This document shows, one piece after another, positions 43,888-52,626 of a DNA stretch of 64,000 bases. Under the pieces are notes generated by a model. It was not told where the DNA came from. It searched no databases and was given only the letters and a program-made list of their open reading frames with translations. Numbering within the stretch: the first letter of the stretch is position 1; each line of letters begins with the position of its first letter. This stretch comes from Paraburkholderia rhizosphaerae (GTDB lineage Bacteria; Pseudomonadota; Gammaproteobacteria; Burkholderiales; Burkholderiaceae). Location: positions 62,001 through 126,000 of the forward strand of contig NZ_SORE01000021.1 in the NCBI RefSeq assembly GCF_004366595.1, given 5' to 3'. The translations under genes were made by a program, and so were the position numbers.

Positions 43888-44070
43888 GGCCGATGTATAA
43901 GCTGGAATGAATCGACATGGTAACAAACTTTAATTATCGGTAATTCAGCAATGACCCTAGCATGCAATGTAAAAGGCGGTTCCCGTCTTCTATTTGCGGC
44001 TTACAGTGGCCTTGATGCTCGGGTTAACGCTTAGCTAGCAAGGAGGGGAAAAGCAAAGGACAGGTCGCTT

Positions 44071-44121
44071 GATCCCTTTAGTCGGTAATCTGTTTGACTA
44101 AAGGAATCGACTAACGGAATC
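44071..44121. repeat. Three copies of a 13-bp motif upstream of the OxlT-like gene
   Basis: gactaaaggaatc (44096-44108) is directly followed by gactaacggaatc (44109-44121), and an inverted copy with one mismatch lies at 44071-44083. The inverted pair has a 12-base spacer and a 9-bp perfect core (cctttagtc/gactaaagg). The array lies in the 377-base gap between the divergent LysR and oxlT-like genes, about 145 bases before the latter. It is probably a regulator-binding array. Confidence 0.6.
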
Positions 44122-44264
44122 AGGTGGCGCTTTAAACAGTTTTTTAGCAGTGAGCCGGCAATTGCCGTTAAGACCCGACGATTCGATCGGGACACAACTA
44201 CAAGTGGTATGCATGTAATCCGGCAATCCGGCCGGTTGCAGAATACATATCGGAGACAAAGCAC

Positions 44265-45602
44265 ATGGAACACATCTCTCGGCAGGCTCCGGCCCCCGCG
44301 TTCTGGCATAACCGCTGGTTCCAGCTATTCGTCGGCATCTTGTGCATGGGGTTGGTTGCCAACCTGCAATATGCATGGACGTTGTTCGTCGCACCGATGA
44401 ATGCGCGTCATGGCTGGGGGCAGGCGTCGATCCAGCTTGCATTCTCGATCTTCATCCTGACTGAAACGTGGCTCGTGCCACTTGAAGGGTATTTCGTCGA
44501 TAAGTTCGGTCCGCGTCCGGTCGTTGCGGTCGGTGCGATTTGCGCAGGTGTCGCGTGGGTGATGAATTCGTTCGCGACGACGCTGCCCGAACTGTATATC
44601 GCAGCGGTCATCGCCGGCATCGGCGCAGGCGGCGTGTATGGCACGTGCGTCGGCAATGCGCTGAAGCTGTTTCCGGATCGTCGCGGTCTCGCGGCCGGTT
44701 TGACGGCGGCGGGTTTCGGCGCCGGCGCGGCGGTCACCGTTATTCCGATCGCGAACATGATCACGGCTCGCGGCTATGAGCATGCGTTCCTGTTCTTCGG
44801 CATCCTGCAAGGCGTCGTGATCTTCATCCTGTCGATGTGGTTGAGAAAGCCTGAACCGCACAAGGCGGCGGCGATCAAGCGCAAGTTCGCGGTGGCGAAG
44901 ACCGACTACACGCCTGGCCAGATGATCAAGGCGCCAGTGTTCTGGGTGATCTACCTGTGCTTCGTCGCAGTGGCGGCAGGCGGTCTGATGGCAACGGCGC
45001 AACTTGGCCCGATCGCGAAGGACTTCGGTATTGCGAAGCTGCCGATGACACTGTTCGGCGCTACGCTGCCGCTGCTCACGATGACGCTGTCGATCGACAA
45101 CATCTGCAATGGCTTTACGCGTCCGCTGTGCGGCTTCATTTCGGACAAGATCGGCCGTGAAAACACGATGTTCGCGATTTTCATCGGTGAAGGCCTCGCG
45201 CTGCTCGGTCTGATGGAATTCGGCACGAACCCGTACGCGTTCATGACGTTCGCCGCGCTGATCTTCCTGTTCTGGGGCGAAATCTTCTCGATCTTCCCGG
45301 CCATTTGCGCGGATACGTTCGGCAGCAAGTACGCCGCGTCCAACGCGGGCACGCTGTACACGGCGAAGGGCACGGCATCGCTGCTGGTGCCGATCGCATC
45401 GGTGCTCGCGGCTACCGGCGGCTGGAACATGGTGTTTATCGTGGCGGCGGTGATCACAATCGCGGCCGGTGTGTCGGCGAAGTTCGTGCTTGCGCCGATG
45501 CGTACGCGCTGGATCGAGCAAAGCGATCCGCTGCTGCGTGAAGCCAGCAAAAGCGGGGCTCCGTCGCGACTGAGCACGTGGCCGGAACAAACCGGCGAGT
45601 AA
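44265..45602 (+). CDS. OxlT-like oxalate:formate antiporter, copy 2
   Basis: A 445-residue MFS protein with 12 hydrophobic segments. It shows OxlT features: NLQYAWTLFVAPM in TM1, WLVPLEGYFVDKFGPRPVVA, GTCVGNALKLFPDRRGLAAG, and the charged residues I associate with substrate binding in Oxalobacter OxlT, an Arg in GFTRPLCGF (TM8) and a Lys in GTLYTAKGTASLL (TM11). It should exchange oxalate for formate or another monocarboxylate at the inner membrane. CGGAG precedes the ATG. The LysR gene at 45638 follows after 35 bases on the same strand. Confidence 0.9.
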   Translation: MEHISRQAPAPAFWHNRWFQLFVGILCMGLVANLQYAWTLFVAPMNARHGWGQASIQLAFSIFILTETWLVPLEGYFVDKFGPRPVVAVGAICAGVAWVMNSFATTLPELYIAAVIAGIGAGGVYGTCVGNALKLFPDRRGLAAGLTAAGFGAGAAVTVIPIANMITARGYEHAFLFFGILQGVVIFILSMWLRKPEPHKAAAIKRKFAVAKTDYTPGQMIKAPVFWVIYLCFVAVAAGGLMATAQLGPIAKDFGIAKLPMTLFGATLPLLTMTLSIDNICNGFTRPLCGFISDKIGRENTMFAIFIGEGLALLGLMEFGTNPYAFMTFAALIFLFWGEIFSIFPAICADTFGSKYAASNAGTLYTAKGTASLLVPIASVLAATGGWNMVFIVAAVITIAAGVSAKFVLAPMRTRWIEQSDPLLREASKSGAPSRLSTWPEQTGE

Positions 45603-45637
45603 ACCCATAGCCTGACCTGAAGCATAGCGGCGGACAC

Positions 45638-46636
45638 ATGAACGTTTCATTGCAGCAATTGAAGGTGTTCGTCGCTGTCGCGCGCCAGCGCAGTTTTACG
45701 CGCGCGGCGCGCGAGTTCGATCTGACCCAGTCGGCCGTGAGCCGCTGCGTTCGCGAACTCGAAGAAGCGATCTCACTCCGACTGTTCGACCGCACCACAC
45801 GCCAGGTCGAACTGACGCCGGCGGGCGCGAGTCTCGCGCGCCGCATCGGCCAGCTCCTCGATGAAATCGATCTGACGCTGCGTGAAGAACGCGCCGCGCA
45901 CCATGGCCATACCGGCGTGGTGACGATTGCGAGCAATCCGGTCCTATCGTCGAGTTGGGTGCCGGACGGCATCGCGCGGTGTGCGGTGGTCTTTCCTGGT
46001 GTGACTGTCGATGTGATCGACCAGCCGCAACAAGCGGTGCTCGCAAGCGTCGCGCACGGCGATGTCGATTTCGGCGTGGTGTCGGACCTCGACACGCCAG
46101 GCTCCGACACGTTGCAAATGCAACCATTGTTCTCCACTCCGCTGTGCGCGGTAATGCCGGACACACACGCGCTCGCACGCGGCACGACGCTGATGTGGAG
46201 CGCGCTCGGCGACAGTGCGCTCGTTACGCTGAATGCCGATGCCGGCAGCCGCGCTGCGGTCGAGCGCGGCATGAACGCGCATCGTGTGCAAGCGCGGCGC
46301 ATGCAGGAATGCGGGCACGTCGCCGCGGTGATACGTATGATCGAATTAGGGTTGGGAATTGGCGTACTGCCGATCGGCGCGCATTGGCCGGCACCGGCTG
46401 CCGGGCTCGTGGCGCGCCCCTTGCTGCCTGAAGTATCGTTCACGACGATGCTCGTGCGGCAACGCAACCGGACGTTGCGCCCCAATGCCGAAGCCGTATG
46501 GTCCCTTTTCTCCGACCGCGGCCGCGCATCGGGCCGTCTGTCCGATACGTCGCCTGCCAATGAGCACGCGTCGTCCGGACCTACGCCGGCCGCGCCCGCA
46601 GGCGCCGCACCGCTGCTCGCGTCCAGACAGGCCTGA
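45638..46636 (+). CDS. LysR-family regulator
   Basis: A 332-residue regulator: MNVSLQQLKVFVAVARQRSF, FDLTQSAVSRCVRELEEAIS, then LFDRTTRQVELTPAGASLA. The effector domain (about 90-295) includes GHTGVVTIASNPVLSSSWVP and VDFGVVSDLDTPGSDTLQMQ. The last 35 residues are an unusual Pro/Ala/Ser-rich tail. It sits directly after the antiporter gene and before the aldehyde dehydrogenase, so either may be a target. The inducer is unknown. Confidence 0.9.
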   Translation: MNVSLQQLKVFVAVARQRSFTRAAREFDLTQSAVSRCVRELEEAISLRLFDRTTRQVELTPAGASLARRIGQLLDEIDLTLREERAAHHGHTGVVTIASNPVLSSSWVPDGIARCAVVFPGVTVDVIDQPQQAVLASVAHGDVDFGVVSDLDTPGSDTLQMQPLFSTPLCAVMPDTHALARGTTLMWSALGDSALVTLNADAGSRAAVERGMNAHRVQARRMQECGHVAAVIRMIELGLGIGVLPIGAHWPAPAAGLVARPLLPEVSFTTMLVRQRNRTLRPNAEAVWSLFSDRGRASGRLSDTSPANEHASSGPTPAAPAGAAPLLASRQA

Positions 46637-46753
46637 AAACACCGCCTGAAACGCGACCGGAGTCGCGACTGACGCCAGCAACAGAGCGCCACGTTTGAGC
46701 GCCACGTTTCGGCTTTCGTAGGCCCGGGTCCTCTCTTTGCAAGGAGTACCACC

Positions 46754-48204
46754 ATGGGCACCGAATCCGACCTTCAACGCCATGATTTGCTAATCGATGG
46801 TGAACGCGTGCCGCCACGCAGCGGCGAATACTCTGTCGATATCGACCCCGCTAGTGAGCAACCGATCGCGCGGGTCGCACGGGGCAGTGCAGCGGATGTC
46901 GATACAGCGGTGCGTGCCGCGCGCGCCGCGCTGCCCGTATGGAACGGCATACGCGCCAGCGAGCGTGGGCGCATCCTCGTGCGTTTCGCGGACCTGCTGC
47001 GCGCAAATGAGCAGCAGATCGCCGAGCTCGAAAGCCTCGACGCCGGCAAGCCGATCGCGTCCGTGTTGCGCCAGGACCTGCCCGCTACGATCGACACGCT
47101 TGCGTACTACGCAGGGTGGTGCGACAAGATTAATGGCGAAGTGGTGCCGGTGCGGCCCGATGCGCTGACATACACGGTGCGCGAGCCGGTCGGCGTGGTC
47201 GCGGCAATCGTGCCGTGGAATTTTCCATTGATGATCGGCATGTGGAAGATCGCGCCGGCGCTCGCGTGCGGCTGCACGCTGATCGTGAAGCCCGCGGAAG
47301 TGACACCGCTGTCCGCGCTGCGCGTGGCCGAACTCGCGCTCGAAGCAGGCGTGCCGCCGGGCGTGTTCAACGTCGTGACAGGTAAGGGCAGTGTGGTCGG
47401 CGACGCGCTCGTCGCGCATCCGGGCATCGACAAGGTGACGTTTACCGGATCGCCTTCCGTCGGCCGCGGGATTCTGCAGGGCGCGGCGAGTAATTTCAAG
47501 CGTGTCACGCTCGAACTCGGCGGCAAGTCGGCAAACGTGATTTTTCCGGATGCGAATCTGGATAGCGCGGTACGCGCGGCGGCTTCGGGCGTGTTCTTCA
47601 ATACGGGCCAGGTTTGCTCGGCGGGCTCGAGGATTCTCGCGCATCGCGACGTCTACGATGACGTCGTCGAGCGCCTCGCGGCGCGTGCAAAGTCGATCAA
47701 GGTCGGCGACCCGACAGAGCGCGAAACGGGCATGGGGCCGCTCATTTCAGCCTCGCAGATGAAGACTGTGCTCGGCTATATCGACATCGGTAAAAACGAA
47801 GGCGCGTCGCTCGTGACCGGCGGCGCGAGGATCGGTGAGCGCGGCTTCTTTGTCGAGCCGACTTGTTCGCCAATGTCGCGCACGAAATGCGCATTTCGCA
47901 GGAGGAGATTTTCGGGCCGGTCGCGAGCGTGATCCCTTTCGACGACGAGGCGCACGCGATACGTATTGCGAACGGCACGCTTTATAGCCTCGCCGCAGGG
48001 GTCTGGAGCGCGGATATCGGCCGCGTGCATCGTATCGCCCATGCGCTCAAGGCGGGCACCGTATGGATCAATACGTATGGCTATACCGATGTTCGTCTGC
48101 CGTGGGGCGGCACCGGCGATTCGGGGTTCGGCCGTGAACACGGCGACGTGGCGATCGAAAACTTCACGGAGCCCAAGTCGGTCTGGCTTGCGCTCGATCA
48201 TTGA
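46754..48204 (+). pseudogene. Aldehyde dehydrogenase interrupted by a one-base frameshift
   Basis: Two adjacent frames together make a full aldehyde dehydrogenase of about 483 residues. Frame 1 (46754 to about 47863) carries VAAIVPWNFPLMIGMWKIAP, FTGSPSVGRGI, the catalytic Glu in TLELGGKSANVIF and the catalytic Cys in NTGQVCSAGSRI. It should read on as FVEPT-LFANVAHEMRI, but one base is missing at about 47863 and it ends at 47932 in a nonsense tail. Frame 2 (47863-48204) continues with LFANVAHEMRISQEEIFGPV and WGGTGDSGFGREHGD. The start follows AAGGAG. It may be a true inactivated gene or a sequencing error; everything else looks intact. Confidence 0.88.
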
Positions 48205-48221
48205 CGACGATGGTCGGAAAT

Positions 48222-48256
48222 AAAAAAGGATCGAATGCGCGACACGCATTCGATCC
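48222..48256 (-). terminator. Intrinsic terminator of the PanE-family gene
   Basis: A perfect 12-bp stem (ggatcgaatgcg, 48228-48239, with 48245-48256) and a 5-base loop, with six A residues on the plus strand (a T-run on the minus strand). It ends minus-strand transcription after 48295 and also separates it from the aldehyde dehydrogenase. Confidence 0.92.
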
Positions 48257-48294
48257 TCGTTCGATGCCGCTACGAGACTAGGCGATCAAATCGA

Positions 48295-49272
48295 TCAATC
48301 GTTTCGGAGCGCCATTCTTTCGCGCATTTTGACCAGCGCGAGTACCACGTCGATGGTCGGAGTGGGCTCGCCCACCAGGCGCCCCATTTCCTGCACGACA
48401 GTGAGCAGCGGATCGATCTCCATCGGCCGGCGGTGTTCGAGATCGACGAGCGTCGACGTCTTGTGCGCGCCAACCGCGCCCGCGCCATCGATGCGCCGCT
48501 CGATATCGACGCGGAAATGCACGCCGAGCGGTTCGGCAATACGCTTTGCTTCGGCCATCATCGTGCGGCAAACGTCGCGCGTGCCGGGGTCGCTCGCAAG
48601 CAGATCGAGTGTCGCATGCGTGAGCGCGCTGATCGGGTTGAAGCACAAATTGCCCCACAGCTTCAGCCAGATTTCGTCGCGGATGTTGTCGCGAATCGGC
48701 GCATCAAAGCCCGCCGCGGTCATCATTTCATGAAGCGCCTGGATGCGTGGCGTGCGCTCGCCGCTCGGTTCGCCAATCGGGAATTTCTTGCCGTACACGT
48801 GTTTGATTACGCCGGGCTCGATGATTTCAGCGGCCGGATACAGCACGCAGCCAATCGCTCGCTCCGGTCCGAGCTTGTTCCATTGAGTGCCGTCCGGATC
48901 GATACTCGAGAGCCGGGTGCCCGCGAATTTCCCACCGTGCTGATAGAAGTACCAGTACGGAATACCGTTCACGCCGGTGATTACCGCAGTGTGCTTGCCC
49001 AGCAACGGTTGCATCGCATCGACGACAGCCGGTACCGAATGTGCCTTCAGCGTGATGAGCACATAGTCCTGTACGCCCAACTCGCCCGGATCCGACGTGC
49101 AACGCACGCGAGCGGACACCTCTTCGCCATCCATCAATACACGCACGCCATGCTCGCGCATCGCGGCGAGATGCGGGCCGCGCGCAACAAAGCTGACGTC
49201 CGCGCCAGCGCGCGCGAGCTGCACGCCCATCATCGCTCCAATCGCCCCTGCTCCGAAAACACAGATCTTCAT
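48295..49272 (-). CDS. 2-dehydropantoate 2-reductase (PanE/ApbA) family protein
   Basis: A 325-residue NADPH-dependent reductase from ATG 49272. The Rossmann motif is MKICVFGAGAIGAMMGVQLA. The ApbA middle has RVRCTSDPGELGVQDYVLIT and TAVITGVNGIPYWYFYQHGG. The helical C-terminal domain includes IWLKLWGNLCFNPISALTHA, with the conserved KxxxN catalytic region, and ERRIDGAGAVGAHKTSTLVD. The classical reaction makes pantoate for CoA synthesis, but several paralogues reduce other 2-oxo acids. In Methylobacterium a PanE-like enzyme (PanE2) reduces oxalyl-CoA to glyoxylate, which makes this gene interesting beside an frc without oxc. It lies on the opposite strand with its own terminator. Confidence 0.87.
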   Translation of the reverse strand: MKICVFGAGAIGAMMGVQLARAGADVSFVARGPHLAAMREHGVRVLMDGEEVSARVRCTSDPGELGVQDYVLITLKAHSVPAVVDAMQPLLGKHTAVITGVNGIPYWYFYQHGGKFAGTRLSSIDPDGTQWNKLGPERAIGCVLYPAAEIIEPGVIKHVYGKKFPIGEPSGERTPRIQALHEMMTAAGFDAPIRDNIRDEIWLKLWGNLCFNPISALTHATLDLLASDPGTRDVCRTMMAEAKRIAEPLGVHFRVDIERRIDGAGAVGAHKTSTLVDLEHRRPMEIDPLLTVVQEMGRLVGEPTPTIDVVLALVKMRERMALRND

Positions 49273-49555
49273 GATGTTCGCCCTAATGACATTGAAAACC
49301 CGCTTGCCCGGTGTGTCGGCGTAATAGTGTGTGGCGGTGCCGACATCGTTCGGCGCGTGACGCGTGCGCGCTTGGCGCGCATGCAGCGTCACACAACCGT
49401 AACGGGCGATAGTGTGAGCATAGGGGCCTGTAACGATTGAGGACAGTTAAAGTTTCTCGCGAATTGCATTAGTGATTAGTTATGCATGCCGACGACTGTC
49501 ATTCGCTCCTATGGATTCATTGCCTGGTTCGCAAGGCGTATGCCTTGTACGCGTG

Positions 49556-50185
49556 TCAACTTTGCGCGCGCCGCAGGAGCAGAAAGCTCACGCCGATCGC
49601 GCCGAGGAACATGCCGCAGCAGCGGTTGAACCAGCGACGCACGCTGGTGCGCGTGAGCCATTTGCCGAGGTACACGCCGGCCCCGGAGTAGAGCGCGATC
49701 GCGACCCACTCCAGCACGAGAAAGCTCGTGCCGAGTACCGCGAACTGCGGCAACATCGGTTTCGCGATATTGACGAATTGAGGCAGGAATGCGGTGAACA
49801 CCAGAATTGCCTTTGGATTGCCCGCGGCGACCAGGCACTCCTGGCGCGCGATGCGAAGCAGCGAAGCATCGCCTGCGTCGCGTTGCGTATGCATGGGGGC
49901 GGCATCGCTGCGCCACAGCTGAATCGCGAGCCAGATCAGGTAGGCAGCGCCGGCGAGCTTGATCGCGAGAAAAAACAGTTCAGACGCATGCAGCACGACG
50001 GCGAGACCTGTCGCCGCGAGCACCAGCATCAGAGAAAATGCAACGAGCCGGCCCGTGCCCGCGACGAATGCGGTCATGAACCCATGGCGCGCCGCGACGT
50101 TGATCGACAGCAGATTGTTCGGCCCGGGGGCCATATTGATCGCGAAGCACGCGGGCAGAAAGAAGAGCCATGCGGTGACAGACAT
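49556..50185 (-). CDS. LysE-family amino-acid exporter
   Basis: A 209-residue inner-membrane protein of the LysE/RhtB family with six hydrophobic segments. It starts MSVTAWLFFLPACFAINMAP then GPNNLLSINVAARHG, the family's opening signature. A central loop with RQECLVAAGNPKAILVFTAF is the second conserved block. It exports an amino acid or similar small molecule. A start 32 codons upstream is in frame but unsupported. It has no partner gene and lies on the minus strand with a 280-base gap to the PanE-type gene. Confidence 0.9.
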   Translation of the reverse strand: MSVTAWLFFLPACFAINMAPGPNNLLSINVAARHGFMTAFVAGTGRLVAFSLMLVLAATGLAVVLHASELFFLAIKLAGAAYLIWLAIQLWRSDAAPMHTQRDAGDASLLRIARQECLVAAGNPKAILVFTAFLPQFVNIAKPMLPQFAVLGTSFLVLEWVAIALYSGAGVYLGKWLTRTSVRRWFNRCCGMFLGAIGVSFLLLRRAQS

Positions 50186-50571
50186 GTCCGTGTGTCCGGG
50201 TTGAAGATTGTTGAAGAGGCCCGCTTTGTACGGGCTTCGCGCTGCATACGCCGAGGCGCTGAACCGGGCAGTAACCTTCAATTGTAGCGGCAGTTATCAC
50301 TGTTTCGATGGCGTCTGACTATGTTCATACCGTATGCACGCACGAAAATACACGCTTAAATCAGGATTTGACCTATTCCCGAAGCACGCATGTGCCTCTA
50401 CACTGTCGACTTTCTTTGCCGGGCTGCACGACGTGAAGAGGTGAAATTCATACGATCATATTCGTGAGTTGAATTCCTTTCACTTCCTTCGTAGTACGTC
50501 GCGCTGCTGCTGTGCGTTCCCGCACTGCCGCTCACGCCCGCAGCCTTCTGGTTCGACTGCGAGATATCTAC
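50186..50571. other. Intergenic stretch before the M23 peptidase gene
   Basis: Contains the divergent promoters of the LysE exporter and the peptidase. AT-rich around 50300-50490. No gene or clear repeat. If the peptidase starts at GTG 50512 rather than 50572, the region is 60 bases shorter. Confidence 0.35.
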
Positions 50572-51990
50572 GTGACGGTACGCCTACGTTTTTTTCTCGC
50601 GCACGGGCAGCGCACGTCTCGCAACGTAGCGCTTCCGGCGCGTTTTAAACATCACTCCCTGTTCACTGCCGCGTCGCGTGCGGCGTTACTGATTGGCATC
50701 GCGGCCGTGTGCGGGTTGCCGGCGGCTGTGGGTGTGGCAACGCTCACGGGTGCGCATCGCGCGGGATTTCAGGCGCCGCACGACGCACTGGACTATCCAT
50801 CCGAAAATTGGGCGCCTCGCGCGCAGCAGGCCGCTGAATCTTCCAGCGGAGCTGATACGCAGCGCGACTCTGTCGACTCGCTTTGGGCGAGCCATGGCGA
50901 CGCCCCGGCGCAGGCGGATACGACGTTGCGCTATGGCGGTCCGATTCTCGCCGCAATGTGTGCCGCGTCGCCAGTGTTATGCGTACCCGACGAGTATCGA
51001 TACGCGGCACGCGACGTGTCCGTCGCACTCAACTCGAACAATTCGGGTGACGCGAATGACCATGCCGTTTCCGGCGAGGCGGCAACACGTATTCCACTCG
51101 CGGGCACTTCGCCATGGTCGTTGTCTGACACGGGCTACGACACTCGCTATGTCGCGCGCGCAGCACACATCGACCACGACTTGCGTGACGCGCTGACAAA
51201 AGCCGATTTGCCGGCTGACATCGTCGCCCAGGTCGAGCATCTGTTCGCGGGACGGCTCGATCCAGCCGTCGCTGCTTTACCGGATGATGGCATTCGACTC
51301 ATCTACGAGCGCGGCGATTCAACCGATGCGGTTACGCGTCATCCGCGCGTCACTGCCGTGGAAGTGCGATTGGGCGATCGCACATACTCGGCGTTGTGGT
51401 TTATCGCACCCGGCACCACGCGTGGCGAGTACTACACGTTCGACGGCAGCCTGCTTGCAGCCGAACCGTTCGCGATGCCGGTGAACTACGAACGCGTCAG
51501 TTCACCGTTCGGTGAGCGGATGCACCCGGTGTCGGGCGAGGAGCGTTTTCACGCGGGCGTCGATCTGACTGCGCACTCGGGCGCGCCGGTGTTGTCCGCG
51601 GCGGCCGGCACGGTGGAGTTCGCCGGCGTGCGCAGCGGCTACGGCCGGCACGTCGTGATCGATCATGGCAACGGTTATACGACCTGCTATGCGCATCTGT
51701 CCGCGTTCGCGCGTGGTTTGCGCGCCGGCATGCAGGTCGCCGAAGGGCAGCGCATCGGTTTGGTCGGCCGCACGGGTGTCGCGACCGGGCCGCACCTGCA
51801 CTATGAAGTGCGGATCAATGAACGGCCAGTGGACCCGCTCAAGTTGACCGAGCGCACTTTCACGCCGCCGCTCACGCCGGCGCAGCAGTTTGCGCTCGAG
51901 CAGGCAGCCGGCGCCGCGCGCGGGCAACTGGCGGCACTGACCGACAGCGGCACGCGTGTTGCTTCAACGCGGGCCTCAATGCTGTTCTGA
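50572..51990 (+). CDS. M23-family peptidase (LytM type)
   Basis: A protein of 472 residues (492 if GTG 50512 is used; neither has a strong ribosome site, and GAGATA before 50572 is slightly better). One hydrophobic segment near the N-terminus (about 33-55: AALLIGIAAVCGLPAAVGVA) anchors or exports it. A middle region with SYSALWFIAPGT-like beta strands precedes the catalytic LytM domain (about 305-425), with SSPFGERMHPVSGEERFHAG, the HxxxD zinc motif in FHAGVDLTAHSG, and HLHYEVRIN near the end. It should cut peptide cross-links of peptidoglycan in the periplasm or activate amidases. It appears solitary. Confidence 0.88.
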   Translation: MTVRLRFFLAHGQRTSRNVALPARFKHHSLFTAASRAALLIGIAAVCGLPAAVGVATLTGAHRAGFQAPHDALDYPSENWAPRAQQAAESSSGADTQRDSVDSLWASHGDAPAQADTTLRYGGPILAAMCAASPVLCVPDEYRYAARDVSVALNSNNSGDANDHAVSGEAATRIPLAGTSPWSLSDTGYDTRYVARAAHIDHDLRDALTKADLPADIVAQVEHLFAGRLDPAVAALPDDGIRLIYERGDSTDAVTRHPRVTAVEVRLGDRTYSALWFIAPGTTRGEYYTFDGSLLAAEPFAMPVNYERVSSPFGERMHPVSGEERFHAGVDLTAHSGAPVLSAAAGTVEFAGVRSGYGRHVVIDHGNGYTTCYAHLSAFARGLRAGMQVAEGQRIGLVGRTGVATGPHLHYEVRINERPVDPLKLTERTFTPPLTPAQQFALEQAAGAARGQLAALTDSGTRVASTRASMLF

Positions 51991-52170
51991 TCGCCGGTTG
52001 CGGCCAGCGACGTCGCGGCACATCGCGACTTGCGCTACCCGGTCGAAATGTCCGTCATCCTTATAAATGCGGGCGGGATCAGCCATTCTTCAATTTGCCG
52101 TGGATATTGCGGTGTTCGTTGCGCATCGCAGAAGTGCTACGATGCCCTGACGACGATGATGGAGGTGGAA

Positions 52171-52479
52171 ATGGCTACCTATGCTATCGATGCCGTGCGC
52201 ATTAACCCGGTGACCGACCGCGTTACCCACGTTCGCTGGGCGCTCGTCAACCCGAAAACGAACGAATGGATGTCGCCGCATGAAATCGTCGAAGTCGCGG
52301 ACGTGGTTCACGCGATCCGCGCGGGGAACGCGGTCTGGTCGCTCTTTACGCTAGGCGGAATGAAACTGCTCGGACCGAAGATCAAGACGGTCTCCCACAC
52401 TGACGGTCTCGACGGCATCGACACCGATATTCCCGACGGCCACGTCGAAAAATTCATCGACGACTTGCCGCGCGTCTGA
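52171..52479 (+). CDS. DUF3892-like small protein (102 aa)
   Basis: ATG 52171 follows GGAGGTGGAA. The protein opens MATYAIDAVRINPVTDRVTH then VRWALVNPKTNEWMSPHEIV, a beta-hairpin layout like DUF3892-type small proteins, and ends with an acidic DTDIPDGHVEKFIDDLPRV. Cytosolic and of unknown function. The longer in-frame upstream start covers an implausible Cys/Ser-rich stretch. Confidence 0.65.
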   Translation: MATYAIDAVRINPVTDRVTHVRWALVNPKTNEWMSPHEIVEVADVVHAIRAGNAVWSLFTLGGMKLLGPKIKTVSHTDGLDGIDTDIPDGHVEKFIDDLPRV

Positions 52480-52626
52480 CTCTCTCATTACCTGTATTGC
52501 GGTGCGCAACGGAGCGTTTCGCGAACCAAGCGGCGCTCCGCCGTCGTTTGACAGGAGCGCGTATTGCGCCGCTCGCCGGATCAACCCGCGACGACGCAGC
52601 GGTGCGAGCAGTCGAGGAGAGACGCG

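Noticed and set aside
42427..43923. A 498-codon plus-strand frame opposite the LysR gene at 42943-43887
   Set aside because: It is a shadow: the minus strand carries a full LysR protein and a small gene with its own ribosome site.
31346..49555. An oxalyl-CoA decarboxylase gene (oxc) in the oxalate-type block
   Set aside because: No thiamine-diphosphate enzyme motif or ~570-residue frame of that type occurs on either strand, so its absence is reported as a finding.
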